From positions 62,001 to 126,000 of the forward strand of contig NZ_BONC01000009.1 of the NCBI RefSeq assembly GCF_016862515.1: a stretch of 64,000 nt of DNA, in the 5' to 3' direction. The notes under the pieces were generated by a model. The model searched no databases. It worked only from the letters and a program-made list of their open reading frames with translations, and had not been told where the DNA came from. The translations under genes and the position numbers were made by a program. Shown here one piece after another: positions 32,967 to 40,516 of this stretch. Position 1 is the stretch's first letter. Every line of letters begins with the position of its first letter. This DNA comes from Asanoa iriomotensis. GTDB taxonomy: Bacteria; Actinomycetota; Actinomycetes; Mycobacteriales; Micromonosporaceae.

Positions 32967-33000
32967 GGTGCCCGGCGTCCCATGAGGGGTGCCGGGCACC
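32967..33000. terminator. Hairpin after duplicated gene end
   Basis: A 10-bp perfect stem (32967-32976 with 32991-33000) with a 14-nt loop lies just after the second repeat copy. It probably ends the transcript of the secreted-protein gene. No T-tract follows. Confidence 0.6.
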
Positions 33001-33117
33001 AGTCCGTGCGGCGCCATCCGGTGCGGTTGCCCTCGCGCGTTCCACTTCGAACACAACGGCCACTTGATCTTGACATCCTGGGAAAGGCCTGAAAGGTTCT
33101 CGCGTACCGAGATTTCA

Positions 33118-33138
33118 TCAGACGTTTTTTTGGTCTGA
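33118..33138. promoter_or_regulatory. Inverted repeat with T7 loop in M20-peptidase leader
   Basis: Arms tcagac (33118-33123) and gtctga (33133-33138) flank a loop containing seven T residues, an unusually AT-rich element for this genome. It lies 21 bp upstream of the peptidase ATG, inside the probable 5' leader. A TTGACA hexamer is present at 33070-33075, but its -10 partner (aaaggt/aaggtt) is poor. It could be a regulatory hairpin or a weak terminator. Confidence 0.4.
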
Positions 33139-33159
33139 CCATTCAGGGAGATCGCGAAG

Positions 33160-36090
33160 ATGCTCAAGAAACCTTTAGCACTGACATGTGGCATGTCATT
33201 GCTTCTGTCCATGGGGTTAGCGGCCAACGCGTCCGCGGCCACCGTCGGCGAGGAGCCCTTCCAGCCAGGTGTCACCTACGACCTGTCGGTGACCGACGCC
33301 GAGCGCGACGCGATCCACGCCGAGGTCGAGGCGTTGGCCGGACGCGTCAACAGCGCGCGGGCCGGTGACGGCACCTACGACCCGCTCACTCTGGTCGGGG
33401 CGATGCTCGACGGGTCGAGCTACGACTCCATCTCCCGAGGCGGCACGGCCGCGACGGCGTACCCCTTCCCGGTCAGCAACACCGCCGCGAACCAGAACGA
33501 GTACGACCGCAAGGTCGCCAAGCTCGCCTGGGTGGTCAAGCTGGCCACCGACCTGGGTTTCCCGGTGGTCGTCCAGCGCCAACCCGACAAGTACGTCTAC
33601 GCCGAGATCGGTGATCCGGACGCCCCGGAGATGGTCATGGCGTTGAGCCACCTCGACTCGCCGACGGCTTCCGTCTCGGCGGCCCAGCTGGCGCGCTGGC
33701 GCGACGCCGACGGCAACCTCGGCACTCCCGGTGCGTACCACTCGCCCTATATCCAGGACGGCTGGGTCTACGGTGCGGGCATCCAGGACGACAGCGGCCC
33801 GACGCTGGCGACGCTGCTCGCGGCCAAGGCGCTGCTCGAAGCGGGGTTGCCCATCGACCGGCGCATCCGCATCGTCATGGGCATCTACGAGGACGGCGGT
33901 CCCGGCACGCCCTCGACGACGAACACCGCAACCTTCCAGTCCATCCCGTACAACTCGAACCCGAGTTTCTACGACAACTGGGCCTACAAGAACCTCAACC
34001 GGGAGGAGATCCCGGTCGCGGCCTACACCTCCGACTCGCGGTTCCCGGTCATCGTCGGCAACTCCGGTGCGGTGACCCCGGCGGTGTCGATGAGCTTGTC
34101 CGCCGACAGTGCCAAGGCGTTCCGGCTGACGGCCGCCACGGCCGGCGTCACCCTGCGCGAGTGCGACCCGACGCTCAAGGACATCGCCTACGGCAGCACC
34201 ACGCAGATCGCCTCGCGGGCCATCTTCACCCTCGACGTGGCCGGGGCCGGCTCCGCCGAGCGCGACCGGTTCGTGTCGGCGATCACCGCTGCCGCGACCA
34301 CGAAGGGTTGGCTACCGGCCGCTCCGCGCACGACGCCCAAGGTGCAGGCCACGATCACCGGCGACTCGCTCACGCTGGAGATCAACACTGATCTGGCGAT
34401 GGAGATGCCGACCCCGCAGTACGGCAAGAACGCCGTCGTGTGGGGAATGTTCCTGCTTTCCCAGGGACTCGGCGCGGTGGGCGGCGCGGCCGCCGACATG
34501 CAGTTGAAGAAGGCCGCCGACGGCATCGCGGACCTGTTCTTCCGCGACGGTGTCGAAGGCGAGGCCTACCTCGGCAAGTACATGGGCATCCCGGCGAACC
34601 TGCTGCGCAACCCGAGCAACGGCACGCCGAACCTGACCTTCGCGCTCATGGGCGGCATCAACTCCGAGACCCCGACGAGCTTCTACACGGAGCCCTCCGG
34701 CAGCCTCAGCATGCCGATGTTCGTGCGCAGCATGCACGTCACACCGGCCGACTCCGGTGAGGCGACGGCGGCGGTCACGGCCGCCTTCCAGGCGAAGGGT
34801 TTCACCATCGGCACCCTCGGCTCGCCCGTCGGCGCCGGGTTGTACGTCGACCACGACAACCCGCTGACGGCTCTTCAGTTCGGGAGCTACCAGGCCACGA
34901 TCAACCACAGCCCGGAGGAGTTCGCGGACCCGTACTCCCTGCGCGACGTGGTCTATCCGCAGGGCACGACCGGCGGCACCCTGGCCAGCAGCTTCCGCAA
35001 CAAGATGACCGCCTTCGGTGCTGTGATCCCGGGCAACGAGCGCTGGTGGCACACGGCCAACGAGCGGATGAAGGTCGATTCCGCGGTGCAGATGACCAAG
35101 ATGATGGCCGACGGCATGCTGGAGATGGCGCGGTACTCCGGGCCCGCCGGTGCCAAGTTCATGTGGGCGGACATCCCGGGGATGAACGCCGACCGGGCGG
35201 ACCTCGACCTGCTCGACGTCACGATCGGCACCTACAAGGACGCGTCGGCCGCCGTCGGCACGAGCCAGTTGGGCAACCAGGCACTGCTCGGCGCCACCGC
35301 GTTCAACATTCCGATGTGGAACGCGCGCGGCAACTCGGCCCCGACGGCGTCGGCCTTCGCACTGGGGCACGCACCGGGAGGGGTCTACCTGCCCCTGACC
35401 GACGCCGAGTACCTGGACAGCACGTACGTGGCGCCGATGCGGTTGGAGTTCAAGGTGGAGCGCCCCGGCTACATGTCGGACGCGGCGTGGGCGACGTTCC
35501 GCGCCGGCGGCTACGGCGACTTCCAGTTCAACATTCTGGTCGGCGACCAGGTCGTGCCGCTGGCCGTCCCCGCGGGACAGAGCGCGGACGACTACTTCTC
35601 CTCGCGCGTCTCGGCCACCAACGCCAACGCCATCTACCTGTCGGTCAACCTGGCTGTCACCGATGCGCCGTACACCGGTGTGCAGCCGATCCTCGCGGAT
35701 TCCAAGACGGACCTGTACAAGCTCAACCCGACGTACCTGGCCTCGAACCCGGACCCGTTCCCGGGCCGTGGTGCCGTCGAGAAGCGGGGCTTCTTCCAGT
35801 TCGGTGACGGGCAGAAGAACGCGGAGTTCTCGTCACCCGACGCGGTCTACGTGACGGTGGCCAACGCGGTCATCGATGCGAAGCCGTCGGCGGTGGTGAA
35901 GAAGCTGACGGGCAACACGAACGAGTTGACCATCACGGTGACGCAGACCCACGTCGACGGCAGCGAGTCGCCGGTGACGGCCACGTTCACCATCGACAAC
36001 AACGCCGCCGGCACGTACACCGTCGGCGACTACCGGGTGTACGTCGACACCAAGGGCAACACCCAGGTGCGGTCGATCTCCATCGTCTGA
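33160..36090 (+). CDS. Large secreted M20-family (PepV-like) metallopeptidase
   Basis: The 976-residue protein has a signal peptide (about 1-27, ANASAAT). The N-terminal half resembles M20 dinuclear-zinc peptidases of the PepV/dipeptidase type: SHLDSPTAS carries H and D of the metal site, YGAGIQDDSGPTLA the bridging Asp, and GIYEDGG the general base region, where an ED replaces the common EE. The C-terminal part (about 700-976) has no recognised domain and looks like beta-rich extension. This is about twice the usual length for the family. A GGGAG SD precedes the ATG by about 9 nt. Codons 6 and 20 are rare TTA, both in the signal peptide. Confidence 0.8.
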   Translation: MLKKPLALTCGMSLLLSMGLAANASAATVGEEPFQPGVTYDLSVTDAERDAIHAEVEALAGRVNSARAGDGTYDPLTLVGAMLDGSSYDSISRGGTAATAYPFPVSNTAANQNEYDRKVAKLAWVVKLATDLGFPVVVQRQPDKYVYAEIGDPDAPEMVMALSHLDSPTASVSAAQLARWRDADGNLGTPGAYHSPYIQDGWVYGAGIQDDSGPTLATLLAAKALLEAGLPIDRRIRIVMGIYEDGGPGTPSTTNTATFQSIPYNSNPSFYDNWAYKNLNREEIPVAAYTSDSRFPVIVGNSGAVTPAVSMSLSADSAKAFRLTAATAGVTLRECDPTLKDIAYGSTTQIASRAIFTLDVAGAGSAERDRFVSAITAAATTKGWLPAAPRTTPKVQATITGDSLTLEINTDLAMEMPTPQYGKNAVVWGMFLLSQGLGAVGGAAADMQLKKAADGIADLFFRDGVEGEAYLGKYMGIPANLLRNPSNGTPNLTFALMGGINSETPTSFYTEPSGSLSMPMFVRSMHVTPADSGEATAAVTAAFQAKGFTIGTLGSPVGAGLYVDHDNPLTALQFGSYQATINHSPEEFADPYSLRDVVYPQGTTGGTLASSFRNKMTAFGAVIPGNERWWHTANERMKVDSAVQMTKMMADGMLEMARYSGPAGAKFMWADIPGMNADRADLDLLDVTIGTYKDASAAVGTSQLGNQALLGATAFNIPMWNARGNSAPTASAFALGHAPGGVYLPLTDAEYLDSTYVAPMRLEFKVERPGYMSDAAWATFRAGGYGDFQFNILVGDQVVPLAVPAGQSADDYFSSRVSATNANAIYLSVNLAVTDAPYTGVQPILADSKTDLYKLNPTYLASNPDPFPGRGAVEKRGFFQFGDGQKNAEFSSPDAVYVTVANAVIDAKPSAVVKKLTGNTNELTITVTQTHVDGSESPVTATFTIDNNAAGTYTVGDYRVYVDTKGNTQVRSISIV

Positions 36091-36103
36091 CGCATCCGAA
36101 CCG

Positions 36104-36144
36104 GAGCAGTGGAGCCATTGCCGTCGGCAGTGGCTCCACTGCTC
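36104..36144. terminator. Long bidirectional hairpin between convergent genes
   Basis: A 14-bp perfect stem (36104-36117 with 36131-36144) encloses a 13-nt loop that itself can form a small TGCC/GGCA stem. It separates the M20-peptidase gene from the AfsR-type gene and reaches two bases into the latter's stop codon. It should terminate both transcripts. Confidence 0.75.
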
Positions 36145-38848
36145 AGCGACGTGCGGGTGCCGCGTCCAGGACGGCTCGTGCCCGTTCGCGTGCCCGCGCG
36201 GAGGTGTCCAGGTCGCCCGCCTCCTCGTGGTTGTCGGCGAGGCGGTCGAGGACGGCGGCTTCCGAGTGTGGGTCCCCCAGGACGTGCCACAGGTCGATCG
36301 AACGTTGGTAGCAACTGGCTGCCAGCTCATAGCGGTGCAGTCGATGGTGGCTGTAGGCGAGGCTGTCCCACGTCGCGGCCTCGCCGTAGCGGTCGCCCAG
36401 CGCCTGGACCAGTTCCAAGGCCTTCGTGCAGTGGTGCAGGGCCTCTTCGTATTCGTCGAGCATCGCGTGGAACCAACCCACCGCGTTGAGCGCCTTGGCC
36501 TGGCCGGACCGGTGGCCGGCCCGGACGAAGATGTCGAGCGACTCCTGCGCGTGCCGCAGCGCATCGGTGTGCAGGCCCTGCCGTTCGAACACCAAGGCGT
36601 GGTTCAGGTGGTTGTGCGCGAGGCCGCTGTCGTCCCCAAGCCGACGGAACAACTCCCCGGCGGTGCGGTAGTGGCGGTGAGCGTCGTCGAAACGGTCGAG
36701 GAAGTTGTAGGCGATGCCCAGGCTGTGGTGGCACACGGCCTGACCGGTGCGGTCGGCGGACCGCTCCGCCGCGGCCAGGCCGTTGGTCATGACCGCGACT
36801 TTGTCGAGCCAGTGACCCCGGCGGTCAAGATAGGTGCCCAGGGCCCAGGCCAGTTGCCAGGCGTGCTGGTGGTGTCCGGCGGTCGTCGCGTGACGCGCGG
36901 CCGCCATCAACGCCGTGTGCTCGCCGGCGAACCAAGCCAGCGCCTCGTCGTGGTCGCTCACCGAAGCCGTGGTGACGCCCGCGGTGGGCGGCGCGGTGGC
37001 AATGGTGTGCCGGTGGGGGTAGAGCAGGTTAGCGGCCGCGAAGGCGCTGCACAGGTAATGGTCGAGCATCCGCCGTGTGGCCAGGTTTCGCTCCCCCTCG
37101 GGATCGACCGTGTGGGCGAGTTCGCCGGCATAGGCCCGCAACAGGTCGTGAAAGCCGTACCGGCCCGGTGTCCGTTCGGTCACCAGGTGCGCCCGGGTCA
37201 GCTCGGCCAGCAACGCGCGCGTCCGGCGCAGCGGTGCACCCGCGAGGCTGGCCGCGCCGGCCGCGGCGACGTCGGGGCCCCGGTGCAGGCCGAACAGCCG
37301 GAACAGCGACGCGGCGTCGGTGCTCAGCGAGCGGTAGGACCAGGACAGCACCGCGCGTACGTCGGTCGCCGCGTCATCCCCGGCGAACGCCTCCAGCCCG
37401 TCGTGGAGCTGGCCGACCAGGGCGGCGAGGGGAAAGTCGGGGCGCGACGTGGCCCGGGCCGCCACCACGGCCAGCGCCAGGGGCAGCCGCGCACAGGCGG
37501 CGACGATCTCGTTCACCGCGTCGGGCTCGGCGGCCACCCGTCCGGCACCGAGCCGGCGGGACAGGAACTGTCGAGCCTCCTCATAGGACAGCAGATCCAA
37601 CCGCAACGAATGCGCGCCCTCGGTGGCGACGAGGCCGGCGAGGTCGTGCCGGCTGGTCACCAGGACCAGGCACTGTTTCCCGGCGGGCAGCAACGGCCGG
37701 ACCTGCTCGGCGTTGACGGCGTTGTCCAGGAGGACGAGCAGGCGCTTGCCCGCCGTGGCGCTGCGGAACAACGCCGTCTGGGCTTGCAGGCCGGCGGGGA
37801 CGGTATCGGCCGGCACGCCGAGGCCGTCGAGGAGGGCGCGCACCGCCTCGTCCGGGCCCAACGGCGGCTCGGACGGATCGAAGCCACGCAGGTTGAGATA
37901 CAGCTGACCGTCCGGGAACTCATCGCCGACCCGGTGGGCCCAGTGGACGGCCAGCGTGGTCTTGCCGACTCCAGCGGTGCCGGTGATGGTCGAGATGATC
38001 GACCCGTGGCCGGTGCCGGGCAGGAGATTGTCGAGCCGGCGCAGATGGGCCGACCGGCCGCCGAAGGTCGAGATGTCGGCGGGCAGCTGGGCCGGAATGG
38101 TGCGGCCCGGGACAAGCGAGCTGTCGCCACGCAGCATCGCCGCATGCAGGCGCTGCAGCGCGGGACTGGGCTCCACGCCGAGTTGTTCGTCCATGAGCGC
38201 CCGGGTCGCACGGAACAGCTCCAGCGCCTCGGCCTGGCGGCCGGTGCGGTAGAGGGCGAGCATCAGAGAGGCCCGCAAGCTTTCCCGGTACGGGTGGGCG
38301 TGCACGAGGTCGGTGAGCTCACTCGCGATGTCGGCGTGTCCACCCAGGTCGAGCGCGGCCTGTGCCCACTGCTCGTACACGCTCAGGCGTTGCTGTTCCA
38401 GGCGGCGCGCCTCTTCCGCGACGATCTCGCAGTCGTCGAACTCGGGCAGGACCGGACCCCGCCACAGGTCCAACGCCGTCCTGAGGTCGCGGGTGGCCTG
38501 TGGGACGTTTCCCGCGAGGAGGGCCTCGTTTCCGGCGGCGGCGAGCGCCCGGAAGGTGGCGGCGTCGAACTCTTCGCCCGGCAGCAGCGCGTAGCCGGCC
38601 GCCGACGCGACGACCCGGTCGGCACCGAGTGTGCGTCGCAACCGATGCACGTACAGCTGGACGTTGCGCCGGGCCGATACCGGTGGATCGTCACCCCAGA
38701 GCGCTGCCACGAGCGAGTCGACCGACACCGGCGTGCCGGCACGGGAGAGCAGCACGGCGAGCATCAGCCGAGGTTTGCGAGCCGTGCCCACGTCGACCGT
38801 GCGACCGTCGCAGGTCACCTGCAACGGTCCCAGGATCCCAAACTTCAC
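36143..38848 (-). CDS. AfsR/SARP-family transcriptional regulator (BTAD, NB-ARC, TPR)
   Basis: The 901-residue regulator has an OmpR-type DNA-binding domain (about 1-90), a bacterial transcriptional activator domain (about 95-245), an NB-ARC ATPase with the P-loop GTAGVGKTTLAVHWAH at about residue 288 and VLLDNA (Walker B) at about 370, then a TPR-rich C-terminus (about 640-890). The layout matches AfsR, a global activator of secondary metabolism and development that switches on ATP binding. It starts with GTG at 38848. No biosynthetic cluster lies beside it, so it may act at a distance. Confidence 0.88.
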   Translation of the reverse strand: MKFGILGPLQVTCDGRTVDVGTARKPRLMLAVLLSRAGTPVSVDSLVAALWGDDPPVSARRNVQLYVHRLRRTLGADRVVASAAGYALLPGEEFDAATFRALAAAGNEALLAGNVPQATRDLRTALDLWRGPVLPEFDDCEIVAEEARRLEQQRLSVYEQWAQAALDLGGHADIASELTDLVHAHPYRESLRASLMLALYRTGRQAEALELFRATRALMDEQLGVEPSPALQRLHAAMLRGDSSLVPGRTIPAQLPADISTFGGRSAHLRRLDNLLPGTGHGSIISTITGTAGVGKTTLAVHWAHRVGDEFPDGQLYLNLRGFDPSEPPLGPDEAVRALLDGLGVPADTVPAGLQAQTALFRSATAGKRLLVLLDNAVNAEQVRPLLPAGKQCLVLVTSRHDLAGLVATEGAHSLRLDLLSYEEARQFLSRRLGAGRVAAEPDAVNEIVAACARLPLALAVVAARATSRPDFPLAALVGQLHDGLEAFAGDDAATDVRAVLSWSYRSLSTDAASLFRLFGLHRGPDVAAAGAASLAGAPLRRTRALLAELTRAHLVTERTPGRYGFHDLLRAYAGELAHTVDPEGERNLATRRMLDHYLCSAFAAANLLYPHRHTIATAPPTAGVTTASVSDHDEALAWFAGEHTALMAAARHATTAGHHQHAWQLAWALGTYLDRRGHWLDKVAVMTNGLAAAERSADRTGQAVCHHSLGIAYNFLDRFDDAHRHYRTAGELFRRLGDDSGLAHNHLNHALVFERQGLHTDALRHAQESLDIFVRAGHRSGQAKALNAVGWFHAMLDEYEEALHHCTKALELVQALGDRYGEAATWDSLAYSHHRLHRYELAASCYQRSIDLWHVLGDPHSEAAVLDRLADNHEEAGDLDTSARARERARAVLDAAPARR

Positions 38849-38884
38849 ACCGACAGGGTGTCAACACAGCTGGTGGACGAGACG

Positions 38885-38918
38885 CGAGGGTGCCTCCCCA
38901 CGCGGGGAGGCACCCTCG
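38885..38918. terminator. 15-bp hairpin after secreted fascin-like gene
   Basis: A perfect 15-bp stem (38885-38899 with 38904-38918) with a 4-nt loop stands 8 bp after the stop of the gene at 38927-39553 and before the AfsR-type start. It should end that transcript and insulate the regulator. Confidence 0.8.
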
Positions 38919-38926
38919 AGGTCGAA

Positions 38927-39553
38927 CTAGGCGGTCCACCCGGTAAAGCCGAACTTCTGCTTGGTGCCCAGCGTGTTGCTGTCCGCCACCATGAGGCCGA
39001 CGAGCGGACTGGCGTACTCGGTGTGTGCCGTCACCCATTTGTTGTTGGCCGTGGACATCAGTGCCCACGCGACCTGCGAACTGCTGTAGTAGAGCCTGAA
39101 CTTCTCCCACGGCCCCGGGGCGTCAACCGAGGTACGCGCCCTGAGCACTCCCGGGTAGGTCAGGTGAGAGATCTCGGCGCAGACGTACCTGTTGTTGGCC
39201 ACGTTGCGGAACAGGAACGTCCCGGAGCTGACCGTGACGGCGAACTTGTCGGTCGTCAGGCCCGGCTCCGCGCGGCTGGTGACGAGCGCGCCGTACGAGT
39301 CGCCGTTCCAGTCCAGGCGCGGGTACGTGTAGCGGTAGTTCGAGTGCGAGAAAATGGAGATGTACTTGCTGGACAACGGGTACACCGACTTGCTCGTGAT
39401 CAGTGTCCAGCCGGACGGCACCGTGGCCGCGTGCGCGGCTGACGGGACCACTATGGACGCCGCCGCCAAGGCTACGACGAGGACCATCGCCTTGAGGACG
39501 CGACGTAGCGACGTCGTCCTCGGTTGTGTCATCCGAGCTGGGTGGGTGGTCAT
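38927..39553 (-). CDS. Secreted protein with fascin-like beta-trefoil
   Basis: The 208-residue protein has a signal peptide (about 1-43, ending AAHAA). The rest resembles a fascin-type beta-trefoil repeat: DWNGDSYGALVTSR, FLFRNVANNRYVCAEIS, VLRARTSVDAPGPWEKFRLY and ALMSTANNKWVTA follow the usual spacing of such domains, which bind sugars or proteins. No catalytic motif is seen. The ATG at 39553 has GGAGG about 10 nt upstream; an internal ATG (residue 8) is an alternative. It is upstream of, and separated by a strong terminator from, the AfsR-type gene. Confidence 0.72.
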   Translation of the reverse strand: MTTHPARMTQPRTTSLRRVLKAMVLVVALAAASIVVPSAAHAATVPSGWTLITSKSVYPLSSKYISIFSHSNYRYTYPRLDWNGDSYGALVTSRAEPGLTTDKFAVTVSSGTFLFRNVANNRYVCAEISHLTYPGVLRARTSVDAPGPWEKFRLYYSSSQVAWALMSTANNKWVTAHTEYASPLVGLMVADSNTLGTKQKFGFTGWTA

Positions 39554-39642
39554 CGACTCAGAACCTCCATCTGGGTGTGCCTCGCCCCCGCGAGGCGCGA
39601 CGGAAGCATCCAGTGAGTCGGTTCACCCGGCGTATAGCCGTG

Positions 39643-40512
39643 CTATATCCGCGGCAGGCGTCGCACGCGCGGCGCGACGAGTTCCTGCACCTCGGGCATT
39701 CTCGACGAGAGCGAGATCCAGGTGCCGTCGAGCTTCATCACGCTGTGGAGCCCACCCCTGCGGTGGTACTGGAAATCCGCGATCTCGTCCCATCGGCACT
39801 CCTGCACCACGCGGCGGTGCCGGTATGCGAACCCGTCCTGGTGGATCCGGAGCTCGTCGTCGCGGTCACCTCGGGCCACCCACAGCATCAGTGCCACGAA
39901 CGCCGACGCGACCGTCACACACCCGAGCGCCGTCGCGATGTCCTGCGGATCGCGGTCCATGCTCAACGCACCGAAAAGCAGGAACACCGCGATCAGGAGC
40001 AGGAAGCCCGGAATCAGCAGAATCAACAGCTCCGACCGGCGGTTCCGCATCGGGTACGCGGTGAGCAGTGCCCCGATCCCCTCGCCCGCCGGCGCGTATC
40101 CGGGTGCCGGGTCTCGACCGCCCCTCGTCTCGTACGCCCGGTGCAACGCGTCGAGGCCGCCCATGAACCGCGAGAACGCGATCTGCTCGCCGCGACGGGT
40201 GGTCACGGCGTACACCCGCATCCGCCGATCCGAGCCCATTTGGGCGTCAAACGACTGGATGTCACCCCATCGACAGGCGCGAACCCGGCCGGCGTGCCGG
40301 AAGGTGAATCCGTCGCGATAAACGACCAGTTGGTCGCGCCCCCGGGTCACGACGAGCCACCCGACCAACCCAACCGGCAGCACCGCGACGACGAACAGCC
40401 ACGTCGAGAGTAGGGCCAGACACAGGACTCCTACGGCCGCCGCCGCGACCAGCGCCGCCAACAAACCGAGTCGCAGGCGGTGCCGCGACAGCTCGCCTCC
40501 CAGCTCGCCCAT
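39643..40512 (-). CDS. Membrane protein with duplicated PH-like module
   Basis: The 289-residue protein of unknown function has two membrane hairpins (about 17-57 and 155-205), each followed by a related soluble module: LVVYRDGFTFRHAGRVRACRW (about 62-84) and LRIHQDGFAYRHRRVVQECRW (about 222-244). The repeated DGF..RH....CRWD/GDI pattern recalls bacterial PH-like DUF6585 domains. The protein thus looks like an internal duplication. The ATG lies only 4 bp after the stop of the adenylation/acyltransferase gene, so the two are probably one transcript and it may share its iron control. Confidence 0.65.
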   Translation of the reverse strand: MGELGGELSRHRLRLGLLAALVAAAAVGVLCLALLSTWLFVVAVLPVGLVGWLVVTRGRDQLVVYRDGFTFRHAGRVRACRWGDIQSFDAQMGSDRRMRVYAVTTRRGEQIAFSRFMGGLDALHRAYETRGGRDPAPGYAPAGEGIGALLTAYPMRNRRSELLILLIPGFLLLIAVFLLFGALSMDRDPQDIATALGCVTVASAFVALMLWVARGDRDDELRIHQDGFAYRHRRVVQECRWDEIADFQYHRRGGLHSVMKLDGTWISLSSRMPEVQELVAPRVRRLPRI

Positions 40513-40516
40513 GACC

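Noticed and set aside
36227-39442. 1071-codon frame on the plus strand
   Set aside because: It lies antisense to the AfsR-type gene and the secreted fascin-like gene; the translation is low-complexity and has no domain. Third-position GC creates such frames.
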